Below are positions 15,944 to 23,711 of a stretch of 64,000 nucleotides of DNA, piece by piece. The stretch is from positions 1-64,000 of the forward strand of contig JAABSZ010000003.1 of NCBI GenBank assembly GCA_011390135.1, written 5' to 3'. This DNA comes from JAABSP01 sp011390135. GTDB lineage: Bacteria > Desulfobacterota > Desulfobacteria > Desulfobacterales > JAABSP01. The position numbers were made by a program, and so were the translations under genes. The stretch's first letter is position 1. Each line of letters opens with the position of its first letter. Below the pieces are notes generated by a model that saw nothing but the letters and a program-made list of their open reading frames with translations, ran no database searches and had not been told where the DNA came from.

Positions 15944-15980
15944 CCTTATGTCGTTTATGTCCTTTAGGTCCTTTGTCCTT
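15940..15980. repeat. Dispersed 9-bp repeat (tttaggtcc family), copy 1
   Basis: Tandem units of the kind tttatgtcc and tttaggtcc follow the 40-bp array and end at the 3' end of the HAD gene. The same family recurs at 20015-20058 (inverted) and 52352-52397. Confidence 0.7.
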
Positions 15981-16616
15981 TCAATCAACCGAAGAAAGCC
16001 CCAGAATCTCAACCATCTGTTCCAACCGCGTAATATGAAAATCGGCCTGAAGATCCCGGTTGTCATAGGCCACAAAACAGATATTTGCGCCCTTGGCCGC
16101 GGCCTCATCCACCGAAGAATCCCCCAAATAGATCGCCTCATGGGGCCCAACCCCGAAATGCTCCATCACCCGAAAAAGCTGTTCCGGATGCGGCTTTGGC
16201 CGCTTTACATCCCGCGCGGTCACAATCAGATCAAAAGCATCCGACAGCTCAAACGCCTCCACCACCCGGGGCATGGTATCTGACCGGTTCGTCGCCACAG
16301 CCGTCTTGTACTCAGGCTTCAGCCTCTTTATCAGCGCCATCAGCCCCGGCTCGATGATCATCTCCGGAATAAAGGGATCATATCCCATCTCCTTCCGGTA
16401 CTTCTGCGCGGCCTCGAACTCCTTCTCGTCCGGAAAGAGGTGCGCAATGGACTCGTCTGCCGTATGCATATGGACATAGGCAAACTGCTCCCCGGTCATC
16501 TCCGGCTTGTTGAATCTGGCCAACACCCGATTGTAATAGGATTTATTGGCCTGCACAGTATCGAATAGAACCCCGTCGCAGTCGAAGATCACAACCCTGA
16601 TCGAATTCATGTTCAT
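15981..16616 (-). CDS. HAD-superfamily phosphatase (phosphoglycolate phosphatase-like)
   Basis: A 211-residue haloacid dehalogenase-fold hydrolase. Motif I is FDCDGVLFDT (nucleophile Asp14 and acid Asp16), motif II VATNRS, motif III KRPKPHPEQL and motif IV YLGDSSVDEAAAKGA. A helical cap (about 20-85) between motifs I and II indicates class C1, as in phosphoglycolate phosphatase and beta-phosphoglucomutase-like enzymes. The substrate cannot be fixed. It stands alone on the minus strand; the 9-bp repeat array lies at its 3' end. Confidence 0.85.
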   Translation of the reverse strand: MNMNSIRVVIFDCDGVLFDTVQANKSYYNRVLARFNKPEMTGEQFAYVHMHTADESIAHLFPDEKEFEAAQKYRKEMGYDPFIPEMIIEPGLMALIKRLKPEYKTAVATNRSDTMPRVVEAFELSDAFDLIVTARDVKRPKPHPEQLFRVMEHFGVGPHEAIYLGDSSVDEAAAKGANICFVAYDNRDLQADFHITRLEQMVEILGLSSVD

Positions 16617-16632
16617 TGGAGATATTCATCAT

Positions 16633-16682
16633 AAAAAAACCGGCGCGCGGGAGAGCCCGAAAAAGGGCTTTACGCGCGCCGG
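16633..16682 (-). terminator. Intrinsic terminator of the DUF1573 gene
   Basis: Arms ccggcgcgcg (16640-16649) and cgcgcgccgg (16673-16682) enclose an inner agccc/gggct stem. On the minus strand a run of seven T follows. It lies 67 bp past the end of the DUF1573 gene. Confidence 0.85.
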
Positions 16683-16748
16683 AAAATGTTTTTTAAATAT
16701 TTCGGAAAAACAGACCTTCCCGAAAAAAGCTTTTGCCTTACAAGTGCT

Positions 16749-17483
16749 TTACGAGCCCTTCTGCTCCACCACCGGCTCAAAGATGTTGCCGTAAACACTG
16801 ATCCGAATCTCCGGCTTCATCTTGCTGTCGGTCTTTAAAATCACCGTATCGAAATACCGGCTCTTCTCCTGCCGGAGGTTTTCGATGGTCAGGACATATC
16901 CCTTCTTCTGCCCCTGCTCGGTCTCTTCGAGCAGGATCTTGATATCCCCCTCCTTGTTGATCTGCACATCGGTGATCTTGAAAGGATACTTCTCTTCGGG
17001 AAAGATCGTCACCTTCTGGATCACGGGCTGCCCCGCGGGGCCATTCAACCGCACCCGGGTCTGGGAGATGGAGGCGAACTTCTCCACCTGACCCATAATG
17101 GTCAGGGTGAGCCTGCTGTTCTTCGGATCATTGGTATGAACCGTGGCAGACTTTTTCAGGGTTCTGCCGCCAAATCCATTGGTATTGACCTTGAGCTTGA
17201 CTGTTCCCTCGCCACCGGCGGGGATCTGCCTCGTGTAGGAGGCCGCTGTACACCCTCAGCCGGTCTGGACTTTTTGAATCTCCAGCGGTGCGGTCCCGGT
17301 GTTTTTGATCACAAAATCATGGATCACCTCATCCCCCTCCACCGTGGGAGGGAACTGGAACTCTGCATCGGGAACCACTGCATCGGGGGCCCCCTGACCC
17401 TCCGCATCCGCTGCCCCGAATGCGGCCGATGCAAAAAGCGCGATGAAAAGCGTCATCGCAAGAGCGCATATTTTTCTTTTCAT
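16749..17483 (-). CDS. DUF1573-domain exported protein with in-frame TGA (probable selenoprotein)
   Basis: Read through one in-frame TGA at 17256-17258, this is a continuous 244-residue protein. Signal peptide at residues 1-22 (ICALAMTLFIALFASAAFG), then the DUF1573 pattern: FVIKNTGTAPLEIQKVQTG, the position of the family's CGCT motif, PAGGEGTVKLKVNTNGFGG, and VHTNDPKNSRLTLTIMG. The TGA stands exactly where the first Cys of CGCT belongs, giving U76-G77-C78-T79. Both halves keep the same frame and family similarity, and one terminator follows. Hairpins lie just after the TGA (gtgta/tacac at 17233-17253; an 8-bp stem with a GGU loop at 17205-17224). Selenocysteine is favoured; a nonsense mutation or sequencing error is the alternative. 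The start at 17483 has GGAG upstream. Confidence 0.75.
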
Positions 17484-17566
17484 ACCTGCTACTCCTTTTT
17501 CAATTCTCTGGTAAAGTTTTTCGGCCATCTTTAAAAAGACGGCTTTTTCGGATAATTAACCTTAAC

Positions 17567-17593
17567 CTGCATGGACATTTGCCATATGTGCAG
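17567..17593. promoter_or_regulatory. Imperfect inverted repeat between DUF1573 gene and nik operon
   Basis: CTGCATGG, 7 nt, then CCATATGTGCAG; the outer CTGCA/TGCAG arms and inner TGG/CCA match with a small bulge. Its place between two divergent genes suits an operator. No known motif (such as a NikR site) is matched. Confidence 0.3.
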
Positions 17594-17649
17594 TTTATCC
17601 ATCTAAGGCCGGGGAGTCAAGAGCCATCTGAACCGTTTCAAAAAGAGCA

Positions 17650-17678
17650 TTGACCCGGGAGTCTTTTTAGGCTATAGA
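17650..17678 (+). promoter_or_regulatory. Promoter of the nickel transporter operon
   Basis: TTGACC at 17650-17655, a 17-bp spacer, and TATAGA at 17673-17678. Transcription would begin near 17685 and give a leader of about 155 nt before the first gene. Confidence 0.6.
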
Positions 17679-17680
17679 GA

Positions 17681-17820
17681 ATCGAAAATCTGCGGGCAGA
17701 AGCCGGCAACCTTTGGAAACGAACGCAGTAAACTATCGACAATCAGAATCAAAAGCGACATCCGGACCACGAAGGTCATCCGTATCATGAAGGTGCGGGC
17801 TGAAGTTCGTGGTTTTTTTT
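17681..17820 (+). promoter_or_regulatory. Structured leader with intrinsic terminator (riboswitch-like) ahead of nikK
   Basis: The 5' part can close on itself: tcga and ctgcg near 17682-17694 pair with cgcag and tcga near 17727-17741, enclosing a ggc-agaa-gcc hairpin. The 3' part is an intrinsic terminator with arms accacgaa (17766-17773) and ttcgtggt (17806-17813) followed by eight T, immediately before the ribosome binding site. A small gacc/ggtc hairpin overlaps the first terminator arm and could act as antiterminator. The layout is that of a transcription-terminating riboswitch or attenuator. It does not match a class I know. Confidence 0.5.
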
Positions 17821-17840
17821 GTCGGAAAAAGGAGAAAATC

Positions 17841-18620
17841 GTGAAAAAAGGAATGTTTTTCGGGCTTCTGGCAGCAGTTCTGGTTCTTCTTTCCACAGGC
17901 GCGGCAAATGCTCACTTCGGGATGCTCATCCCGTCCGACTCCATGGTGATGCCGGAGGAGGAGCGGGCCGTTCATCTGATCCTCGCGTTCACCCACCCCT
18001 TTGAGGGGATCGGCATGGAGATGGAAAAGCCGAAAGCCTTCGGAGCCTATCTGGATGGAGAGAAGACGGATCTCACGGATCGGCTCAAAAAGACCAAAGT
18101 GATGGACAATACCGCATGGGAGGCCGACTATCCACTCAACCGGCCCGGGGTCCACACCCTTTATATGGAGCCCGCGCCCTACTGGGAGCCGGCCGAAGAC
18201 AGCTTCATCATCCACTACACCAAAACCGCAGTGGCCGCATTCGGCGATGAGGAAGGATGGGACGCTGAAATCGGATTGAAGACCGAGATCGTCCCCCTGG
18301 CCCGGCCATTTGGCCTCTATGCCGGGAACCTCTTCCAGGGGATTGTAAAGCTCGACGGAAAGCCTGTCCCCTTTGCCGAGGTGGAGGTGGAGTATTACAA
18401 TCAGGACGGAAAAACGATCCCCGAGACCGACTACATGATCACCCAGATCGTCAAGGCCGACGGAAACGGCCTCTTCTCCTACGCTCCTCCTGCGCCGGGA
18501 TGGTGGGGATTTGCCGCGCTGAACAGCGCAGATTATACCCTCCCCCAGAACGGCCAGGAGAAGGCCGTGGAACTGGGCGCGGTGATCTGGGTCCGGTTTA
18601 CGGAATGGAAGACAAAATAG
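17841..18620 (+). CDS. nikK: Periplasmic nickel-uptake component NikK (DUF4198)
   Basis: A 259-residue exported protein. Signal peptide at the N-terminus (FFGLLAAVLVLLSTGAANA) with a mature end beginning HFGML, so a histidine is exposed as in other DUF4198/NikK proteins. Typical segments follow: HLILAFTHPFEG, the PGVHTLYMEPAPYWEPAEDSF stretch, and the C-terminal DGKPVPFAEVEVEYYN beta-rich part. The start is the GTG at 17841, preceded by AAAAAGGAG; the frame is open to 17787 but that runs through the leader terminator. It heads the operon nikK-M-L-Q-O. Role as accessory metal-binding subunit of a nickel ECF transporter is inferred from family and operon. Confidence 0.8.
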   Translation: MKKGMFFGLLAAVLVLLSTGAANAHFGMLIPSDSMVMPEEERAVHLILAFTHPFEGIGMEMEKPKAFGAYLDGEKTDLTDRLKKTKVMDNTAWEADYPLNRPGVHTLYMEPAPYWEPAEDSFIIHYTKTAVAAFGDEEGWDAEIGLKTEIVPLARPFGLYAGNLFQGIVKLDGKPVPFAEVEVEYYNQDGKTIPETDYMITQIVKADGNGLFSYAPPAPGWWGFAALNSADYTLPQNGQEKAVELGAVIWVRFTEWKTK

Positions 18621-18644
18621 CAGAAACAGGATAAGGAACCCCGA

Positions 18645-19250
18645 ATGCATATCGCAGAAGGCGTACTCTCGGGCCCCGTCATCGCGGCCGGCATGGCCGT
18701 TGCCGGGGCCGGCACAGCCATCGGGCTGAAACAACTCGATTTCGACCGGATCGCCCAGACCGGCATCCTGTCGGCCTCCTTTTTCGTGGCCTCCCTGGTC
18801 CATGTGCCGGTCGGCCCCTCCAGCGTCCACCTCATCCTCAACGGGATCGTGGGGCTGATGCTCGGCTGGGCCGCATTCCCCGCGATCCTGGTGGCGCTTG
18901 TACTCCAGGGAATTCTCTTTGGATTCGGCGGCATCACCACACTGGGGGTCAACACCGTGATCATGGCAGGACCTGCGGTGATCTGCCATTATCTCTTCGG
19001 CTTCATGATTCCCAAAAAGCCCCCGATCTCCCTTACGGCAGCGTTCGGCTGCGGCGCGCTGTCGGTCTTTTTTGCGGCCATCTTTGTGGGGCTTGCCCTG
19101 GTCTTCACCCAGGAGAGCTTTATAGAGGTCTCCGGCGCTGTGGTCGCGGCCAATCTGCCGGTGATGATCATCGAGGGAATTATCACCGCCTTCTGCGTGG
19201 CATTTTTAAAAAAGGTGCAGCCTTCGCTGCTGCCCGGTTATCCCGGATAA
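18645..19250 (+). CDS. nikM: Nickel transporter membrane substrate-binding subunit NikM (CbiM family)
   Basis: A 201-residue integral membrane protein of the CbiM/NikM family, the S component of group I ECF transporters for Ni2+ or Co2+. It begins MHIAEGVLSG, and the amino-terminal Met-His is the metal ligand in this family. HVPVGPSSVHLILNGIVGLMLGW and the six to seven hydrophobic segments are typical. It follows nikK by 24 bp. Nickel rather than cobalt is inferred because NikK and NikL accompany it; cobalt systems usually have CbiN. Confidence 0.88.
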   Translation: MHIAEGVLSGPVIAAGMAVAGAGTAIGLKQLDFDRIAQTGILSASFFVASLVHVPVGPSSVHLILNGIVGLMLGWAAFPAILVALVLQGILFGFGGITTLGVNTVIMAGPAVICHYLFGFMIPKKPPISLTAAFGCGALSVFFAAIFVGLALVFTQESFIEVSGAVVAANLPVMIIEGIITAFCVAFLKKVQPSLLPGYPG

Positions 19251-19300
19251 TTCGAACAGGTAATTCGACCGGATAATTCGACCGGATGATTCAATCTGTT
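19246..19300. repeat. 13-bp tandem repeat between nikM and nikL
   Basis: Units of the type taattcgaccgga, two near-perfect and two degenerate, fill the gap between the nikM stop and the nikL start. Confidence 0.65.
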
Positions 19301-19320
19301 TTTACCGATGGGGAAAAAGA

Positions 19321-20079
19321 ATGCAGATTATACCAAATCCTATTTGCCATCGGGCCGCGGCACGGTTTCTGATCATCATCGCGGTCCTGCTGACCCCTCT
19401 TCCGGCCAATGCCCACCGCATCACGGTCTTTGCATGGGTGGAGGGCAGCACCGCGCATGTGGAGAGCAAGTTCAGCGCGGGGAAAGGGGTCAACGAGGGA
19501 AAAGTGGCGGTGACGGCCCCGGACGGAACAATTCTGGTCACGGGAAAGACCGATGAAAGCGGAGCCTTCTCCTTTGAGATCCCCCGGCGAACGGAATTGA
19601 CCGTCACGGTCTCCGCGGGATTGGGACATCAGGGAGAATGGACCATCCGGCCCGAAGAGATATCCGAAACCGACGGGACCGCAGATCCAACTGCGATTAT
19701 TGAAACATCAGAACCCCTTCTGCCCGCGACTTCAGCATCGGAAGAAATCCCAATGCCGGAACCCGGGCCGGCCCCGGGCCTCAGCCGAACCGAGATCCGG
19801 CAGATCATCGAGGCGGCCATGGAAAGAGAATGGGAGAGACGCCTGGAGGGGAAGCTCGATGAGAAGCTTGCACCGCTGATGCGGTTTGTGGCGCAGCAGG
19901 AGATGAAAGGACCCACTGTTCAGGATATCTTTGCCGGCATCGGCTATATTTTCGGCCTGGTGGGGGTTGCGGCCTATGTGGCCTCCCGGCGGAGAAAGCC
20001 GGCTCAGGAAGGGCCGGAAGGACCAAAAGGACCTAAAGGACATAAAGGACCTAAAGAAGAGGAGGAGCCCGGCGCATGA
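19321..20079 (+). CDS. nikL: Nickel transporter accessory subunit NikL
   Basis: A 252-residue protein: an N-terminal hydrophobic segment (FLIIIAVLLTPLPANA) followed by HRITVFAWVEG, the metal-exposing mature start of NikL proteins, a beta-rich domain (about 35-105: GKTDESGAFSFEIPRRTE), a linker, a helix (LSRTEIRQIIEAAMEREWERRL), and a C-terminal membrane segment (GIGYIFGLVGVAAYVASRR). The last 20 residues (GPEGPKGPKGHKGPKEEEE) are encoded by a 9-bp repeat of the dispersed family. Its stop overlaps the nikQ start (ATGA). NikL takes the place of CbiN in nickel-type ECF systems. Confidence 0.8.
   Translation: MQIIPNPICHRAAARFLIIIAVLLTPLPANAHRITVFAWVEGSTAHVESKFSAGKGVNEGKVAVTAPDGTILVTGKTDESGAFSFEIPRRTELTVTVSAGLGHQGEWTIRPEEISETDGTADPTAIIETSEPLLPATSASEEIPMPEPGPAPGLSRTEIRQIIEAAMEREWERRLEGKLDEKLAPLMRFVAQQEMKGPTVQDIFAGIGYIFGLVGVAAYVASRRRKPAQEGPEGPKGPKGHKGPKEEEEPGA
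20015..20058. repeat. Dispersed 9-bp repeat, copy 2, in frame at the 3' end of nikL
   Basis: Units aaggaccta, aaggacata and similar; the reverse complement of the family at 15940-15980 and 52352-52397. They encode Gly-Pro-Lys/Gly-His-Lys triplets. Confidence 0.75.
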
Positions 20080-20840
20080 TCGACGAACCCTTTGCCGCGG
20101 GTAACTCCCCCATCCATCGGGAAGACCCCCGCTCCCGGGTGATTCTTGCCACCCTTTTCTCCTTTGTGGTGGCGCTCTCCCAGGCATTTGCCACTCTGGG
20201 AGCGGCTTTGATCTTCGCTCTGGTGCTGGTCATCGCGGCCCGACTCGATCCCAAGAAGCTGATCAAAAGACTGCTTCCGCTCTGGCTCTTTCTGGTCCTG
20301 CTCTGGCTGGTGCTGCCCCTGACCACGACCGGAACTCCGCTCTTCAGGATCGGGCCGCTGGCCGGGACCCGGGAGGGGATCATTCTCTGCGCGCAGATCA
20401 CCCTCAAGTCCAATGCGATCCTGCTGGCCTTCACCGCATGGGTGGCCACCATGAATTTCGCCACATTGGGCCAGACCCTGGACAGGCTCAAGGTTCCGGA
20501 GAAGATCGTCTATCTGCTCCTGCTCACCTACCGATATATATTTGTGATCGAGGCCGAGTATGGGCGCCTCTTGCGCGCGGCAAAGATCCGGGGGTTCAAG
20601 CCCGGCACGAACCTGCACACCTACAAGACCTATGCCTATCTGCTGGGAATGCTCTTTGTGCAGGCCTCTGCCCGGGCACAACGGGTGCATCAGGCCATGC
20701 GCTGCCGGGGGTTTCAAGGAAAATTCTATTCTCTGTACCGATTCGAAGCCAGAACCGCAGACTGGATCGGCGCTGCGCTTCAACTTGCAATAATGGCCAT
20801 CCTCATAGGAATCGAATGGAAGATCAACAGCCCATTGTAA
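20076..20840 (+). CDS. nikQ: ECF transporter transmembrane (T) component NikQ (CbiQ family)
   Basis: A 254-residue membrane protein. It has the CbiQ pattern: an N-terminal DPRSRVILATLFSFVVALS, several hydrophobic helices, and the cytoplasmic coupling motifs ARAQRVHQAMRCRGFQG and AAKIRGFKPG (Ala-Arg-Gly type) that contact the ATPase. It overlaps nikL by 4 bp and nikO by 25 bp, so the last three genes are translationally linked. It transmits ATP-driven movement from NikO to NikM. Confidence 0.88.
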   Translation: MIDEPFAAGNSPIHREDPRSRVILATLFSFVVALSQAFATLGAALIFALVLVIAARLDPKKLIKRLLPLWLFLVLLWLVLPLTTTGTPLFRIGPLAGTREGIILCAQITLKSNAILLAFTAWVATMNFATLGQTLDRLKVPEKIVYLLLLTYRYIFVIEAEYGRLLRAAKIRGFKPGTNLHTYKTYAYLLGMLFVQASARAQRVHQAMRCRGFQGKFYSLYRFEARTADWIGAALQLAIMAILIGIEWKINSPL

Positions 20841-21544
20841 AACTCGATAATATTGCCTTTGGCTATCCCGGGGGCACACCCATTTTAAAAGAGCTGAGTC
20901 TTTCGGTCTATCCCAAAGAACGGATCGGCCTTCTGGGCCCCAACGGATCGGGCAAGACCACGCTCTTTTTCATCATCATGGGCCTGCTGCGCCCCACGGC
21001 CGGAACCGTTGAGGTCTTTGGCAGCCGCCTCTGGGAGGAGAAGGATTTCTCCGACATCTACCGAAAGATCGGCCTGCTCTTCCAGGATGCGGATGACCAG
21101 CTCTTCTGCCCCACCGTCTTGGAGGATGTGGCCTTTGGCCCTCTCAACATGGGCAAGAGCCGGAAAGAGGCCATCGAGATCGCGCGAAGCACCCTGGCCG
21201 ATCTGGGGCTGGAGGGATTCGAAGACCGGATCACGCACCGGCTCTCGGGCGGAGAGAAGCGATTTGTATCTCTGGCCACGGTTCTTGCCATGGAGCCGGA
21301 GATGCTTCTTTTAGACGAGCCCACAACCGGCCTGGACGCACGAACCCGGGAAAGACTCATGGATCGGCTGGCTCAGTTGAACATCGCCTATCTTCTCATC
21401 TCCCACGAGATGGATTTTCTGGCCGACACCACCGACAAAGTCCATGCAATGGAGGGGGGAAAGATCCTGACCGACACAACAGTCAAGCTCCACCAGCATG
21501 TTCATGCCCATATCCACGGCTCCCATCCCCATGAGCACAAATAG
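20816..21544 (+). CDS. nikO: ECF transporter ATPase NikO (CbiO family)
   Basis: A 242-residue ABC ATPase. Walker A LLGPNGSGKTT (about 36-46), Q-loop LFQDADDQLF (the DxDDQ form typical of ECF ATPases), signature LSGGEKR, Walker B MLLLDEPTTGLD, and switch His in ISHEMDF. The C-terminus HQHVHAHIHGSHPHEHK is a histidine-rich tail, consistent with a metal-handling system. The ATG at 20816 lies inside the end of nikQ; a longer frame from 20438 is nikQ shadow. Confidence 0.9.
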   Translation: MEDQQPIVKLDNIAFGYPGGTPILKELSLSVYPKERIGLLGPNGSGKTTLFFIIMGLLRPTAGTVEVFGSRLWEEKDFSDIYRKIGLLFQDADDQLFCPTVLEDVAFGPLNMGKSRKEAIEIARSTLADLGLEGFEDRITHRLSGGEKRFVSLATVLAMEPEMLLLDEPTTGLDARTRERLMDRLAQLNIAYLLISHEMDFLADTTDKVHAMEGGKILTDTTVKLHQHVHAHIHGSHPHEHK

Positions 21545-21547
21545 ATC

Positions 21548-22354
21548 ATGCGACGCTTCTTTATTTCCCCGGAGAAGTTCCCCTCCCCTGCGGAGAGCAC
21601 AGAAGAAAAGCAGCTTCTGGAAATCATCGGGCAGGAGGCCAACCATCTCAAAAATGTCCTCCGATTGGGCCCCGGGGAGCGGGTTCTCCTCTTTGACGGC
21701 ACAGGATGGGAAATCAGGGCGGAAATTCTAAAGATCGAAGGCAGCGGTGTAACCGTACAATGCCTTTCAACCGGATATCAAACCGGAGAATCCCCCATCG
21801 AGCTGGCCGTAGCCCAGGGCTTTTTAAAAGAGAAGAAGATGGAGGAGTTGATCCGCCCCCTGACCGAATTGGGCATGAGCCGATGGATGCCCTTTTTTTC
21901 GAGTAGAACGATTCCGAAACTCGATCCAAAAAAGGTCGATGCCCGCCGGCAGCGATGGGAGAAGATCGCGCGGGAGTCCCTGAAGCAGTGCCGCAGGAGC
22001 CGCATTCCGAACATGGACCCGCCGATCCCCTTTGAAGCGCTTCTGGAAAAGGCGAAAGACTACCAAACCCGCATCCTCTTCTGGGAGGCTCTGCCCGAGG
22101 ACGACCCGTCTGCAGATTTATTGGATCTAAAGGAGAAGAATCCGAAAAAAGGCTTTTTGATCCTTCTGGGCCCCGAAGGCGGCTTCAGCGCGGAAGAGGC
22201 GGCAATGGCCGAGGCATCCGGATTTCTGCGGGTCTATCTGGGCCCCCGGATATTGCGGGCGCAGACCGCAGCCATCACCGCGGCCGCCCTGATCCAATAT
22301 ATTTTTGGGGACCTGCGGCAAAAAAATCTTGACAATGAACCGCAGAAGGGGTAA
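21548..22354 (+). CDS. rsmE: 16S rRNA m3U1498 methyltransferase
   Basis: A 268-residue SPOUT methyltransferase. It has the N-terminal PUA-like part (MRRFFI, EANHLKNVLRLGPGERVLLFDGTG), ELAVAQGFLKEKKMEELIRPLTELG, and the knotted C-terminal SAM site ILLGPEGGFSAEEA followed by LGPRILRAQTAAITAAALIQ, all characteristic of RsmE. It begins 3 bp after nikO, so it can be co-transcribed, but a functional link is not implied. Its 3' end overlaps the likely promoter of the tRNA gene. Confidence 0.93.
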   Translation: MRRFFISPEKFPSPAESTEEKQLLEIIGQEANHLKNVLRLGPGERVLLFDGTGWEIRAEILKIEGSGVTVQCLSTGYQTGESPIELAVAQGFLKEKKMEELIRPLTELGMSRWMPFFSSRTIPKLDPKKVDARRQRWEKIARESLKQCRRSRIPNMDPPIPFEALLEKAKDYQTRILFWEALPEDDPSADLLDLKEKNPKKGFLILLGPEGGFSAEEAAMAEASGFLRVYLGPRILRAQTAAITAAALIQYIFGDLRQKNLDNEPQKG

Positions 22355-22357
22355 ATA
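22329..22357 (+). promoter_or_regulatory. Candidate promoter of tRNA-Phe
   Basis: TTGACA at 22329-22334 and, 17 bp on, taaata at 22352-22357, about 15 bp before the tRNA. It lies within the end of rsmE. Confidence 0.5.
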
Positions 22358-22372
22358 TTTATTCTTGTCTGC

Positions 22373-22445
22373 GCCGAGGTAGCTCAGTCGGTAGAGCAGG
22401 GGACTGAAAATCCCCGTGTCGGCAGTTCGATTCTGTCCCTCGGCA
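22373..22445 (+). tRNA. tRNA-Phe (anticodon GAA)
   Basis: Acceptor arms gccgagg / cctcggc, D arm agctcagtcggtagagc, anticodon stem gggga-ctGAAaa-tcccc with GAA at 22406-22408, and T loop ggcagttcgattctgtc-like arm. The CCA end is not encoded. Confidence 0.95.
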
Positions 22446-22456
22446 TCTTAAAAATC

Positions 22457-22493
22457 AAGGGTTTACGGATACAGGCCGTAAGCCCTTTTTTTT
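22457..22493 (+). terminator. Intrinsic terminator of tRNA-Phe
   Basis: Ten-pair stem gggtttacgg (22459-22468) / ccgtaagccc (22476-22485) followed by eight T. Confidence 0.92.
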
Positions 22494-22672
22494 GTATTCC
22501 TATATGGAAGAGGACTTCCGCTCCATCGGCTGTCGGCAAAATGGACGATACCTCTGTTTGAAAAAACTCTTCCATGAGGCGATTACGGTAAAATCGATCA
22601 GTGAATTCATAAAGATATCGAATGAAATAGTGGGTTGATATCCTTACTGTCGAATCATTTCTTATATTGCCT

Positions 22673-23686
22673 ATGATATCTCCGCATCGACTTTCGGATA
22701 GCACCGCAGCCAATACAATCTGCATCATCATCGTCAACTGGAACGGCAAGGATTTTCTCGGCAAATGCCTGGATGCCCTTTTCCGGCAGTCCTATGATGC
22801 CATAACGATTACGGTGGTGGATAACGGCTCCACTGACGGCTCGGCAGCCTTTCTTGCTGCGGAATACCCTGAGGTGAATCTTATTGCTCTGCCCGATAAT
22901 CGGGGCTTTGCCCTCGGCAATAATATCGTGCTGAAAAATGTCGGGTCCGATTATGTGGCGCTGATCAACAACGATGCTGTGGCTCACCCTCTGTGGCTCC
23001 GAAATCTTGTGGCAGCACTGGAAAAACATCCCGAGGCCGGTTTTGCCGCATCCAGGATGCTCTTCTATGATCAGCCGGATGTCATCGATCGGGCCGGTGA
23101 TGCCTATACGGTTGCCGGAACAGGTCTTCTGCGGGGGCGGGGAATGGCTTCAAAAGCCTATGGGAAGACTGAATGGATGTTCGGCGCCTGCGCTGGGGCC
23201 GCGCTCTATCGAACAGATATGCTTGAGAAGATCGGCTTTTTTGATGAGGATTTTTTTCTCCTCTATGAGGATGTCGATTTGAGTTTCAGAGCCCAGCTTC
23301 AGGGATACAGATGTCTTTATGTTCCGGAGGCCGTTGTCTACCACAAGGGAAGCGCCAGCATTGTTTATGATTCTCCGGTATCGGTCTATTACAGCCATCG
23401 AAACCTCGAATGGGTCTATCTGAAGAATATGCCCCTTGCACTGATTCCGGTCACATTTTTTCCCCATTTGGTGTATAATCTGGCAGCATTCTTCTATTTT
23501 GCCGTAAACGGAAGAGGCGCGGATTTCATCCGGGCCAAAATCGATGCGTTGAAAGAGATTCCAAAGATGCTCAAAAAGCGCAGAGATATCCAGCAAAAGA
23601 GACGGGTGAGCAGCAGATACATCTGGAGCATACTGGAAGGCGAACGATTCTTCCCCCGCGTCATCCGGCGACTCGGGAAATTTTGA
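22673..23686 (+). CDS. Family 2 glycosyltransferase
   Basis: A protein of about 337 residues with the GT2 (GT-A) fold: ICIIIVNWNGKDFLGKCLDAL at the start, VVDNGSTDGSAA, LPDNRGFALGNN, and the metal-binding ALINNDAV (DxD-like). FGACAGAALYR and LLYEDVDLSFRAQLQGYR are the catalytic-base region of rhamnosyl- and related transferases. After about residue 240 there is a hydrophobic segment (LIPVTFFPHLVYNLAAFFYFAVNG) and a basic tail, suggesting membrane attachment. Acts presumably on a surface polysaccharide; donor unknown. A TTG six bases upstream (22667) is an alternative start. Confidence 0.85.
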   Translation: MISPHRLSDSTAANTICIIIVNWNGKDFLGKCLDALFRQSYDAITITVVDNGSTDGSAAFLAAEYPEVNLIALPDNRGFALGNNIVLKNVGSDYVALINNDAVAHPLWLRNLVAALEKHPEAGFAASRMLFYDQPDVIDRAGDAYTVAGTGLLRGRGMASKAYGKTEWMFGACAGAALYRTDMLEKIGFFDEDFFLLYEDVDLSFRAQLQGYRCLYVPEAVVYHKGSASIVYDSPVSVYYSHRNLEWVYLKNMPLALIPVTFFPHLVYNLAAFFYFAVNGRGADFIRAKIDALKEIPKMLKKRRDIQQKRRVSSRYIWSILEGERFFPRVIRRLGKF

Positions 23687-23711
23687 TCGGAAAACTTTAA
23701 AAGGAAAAGCC

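Noticed and set aside
16749..17528. Reading the DUF1573 locus as two separate small genes
   Set aside because: Both pieces share one frame and together make one family member; the second has no start signal at its first Met (17096) and the gap holds conserved DUF1573 text.
17681..17760. c-di-GMP (GEMM) riboswitch in the nik leader
   Set aside because: Short similar stretches (ggcaacc, aacgcag) exist, but the tetraloop hairpin and the conserved gacgcaaagcc element are missing.
20438..20815. N-terminal extension of NikO
   Set aside because: The extra residues are a shadow of nikQ; the ABC domain begins right after the ATG at 20816.
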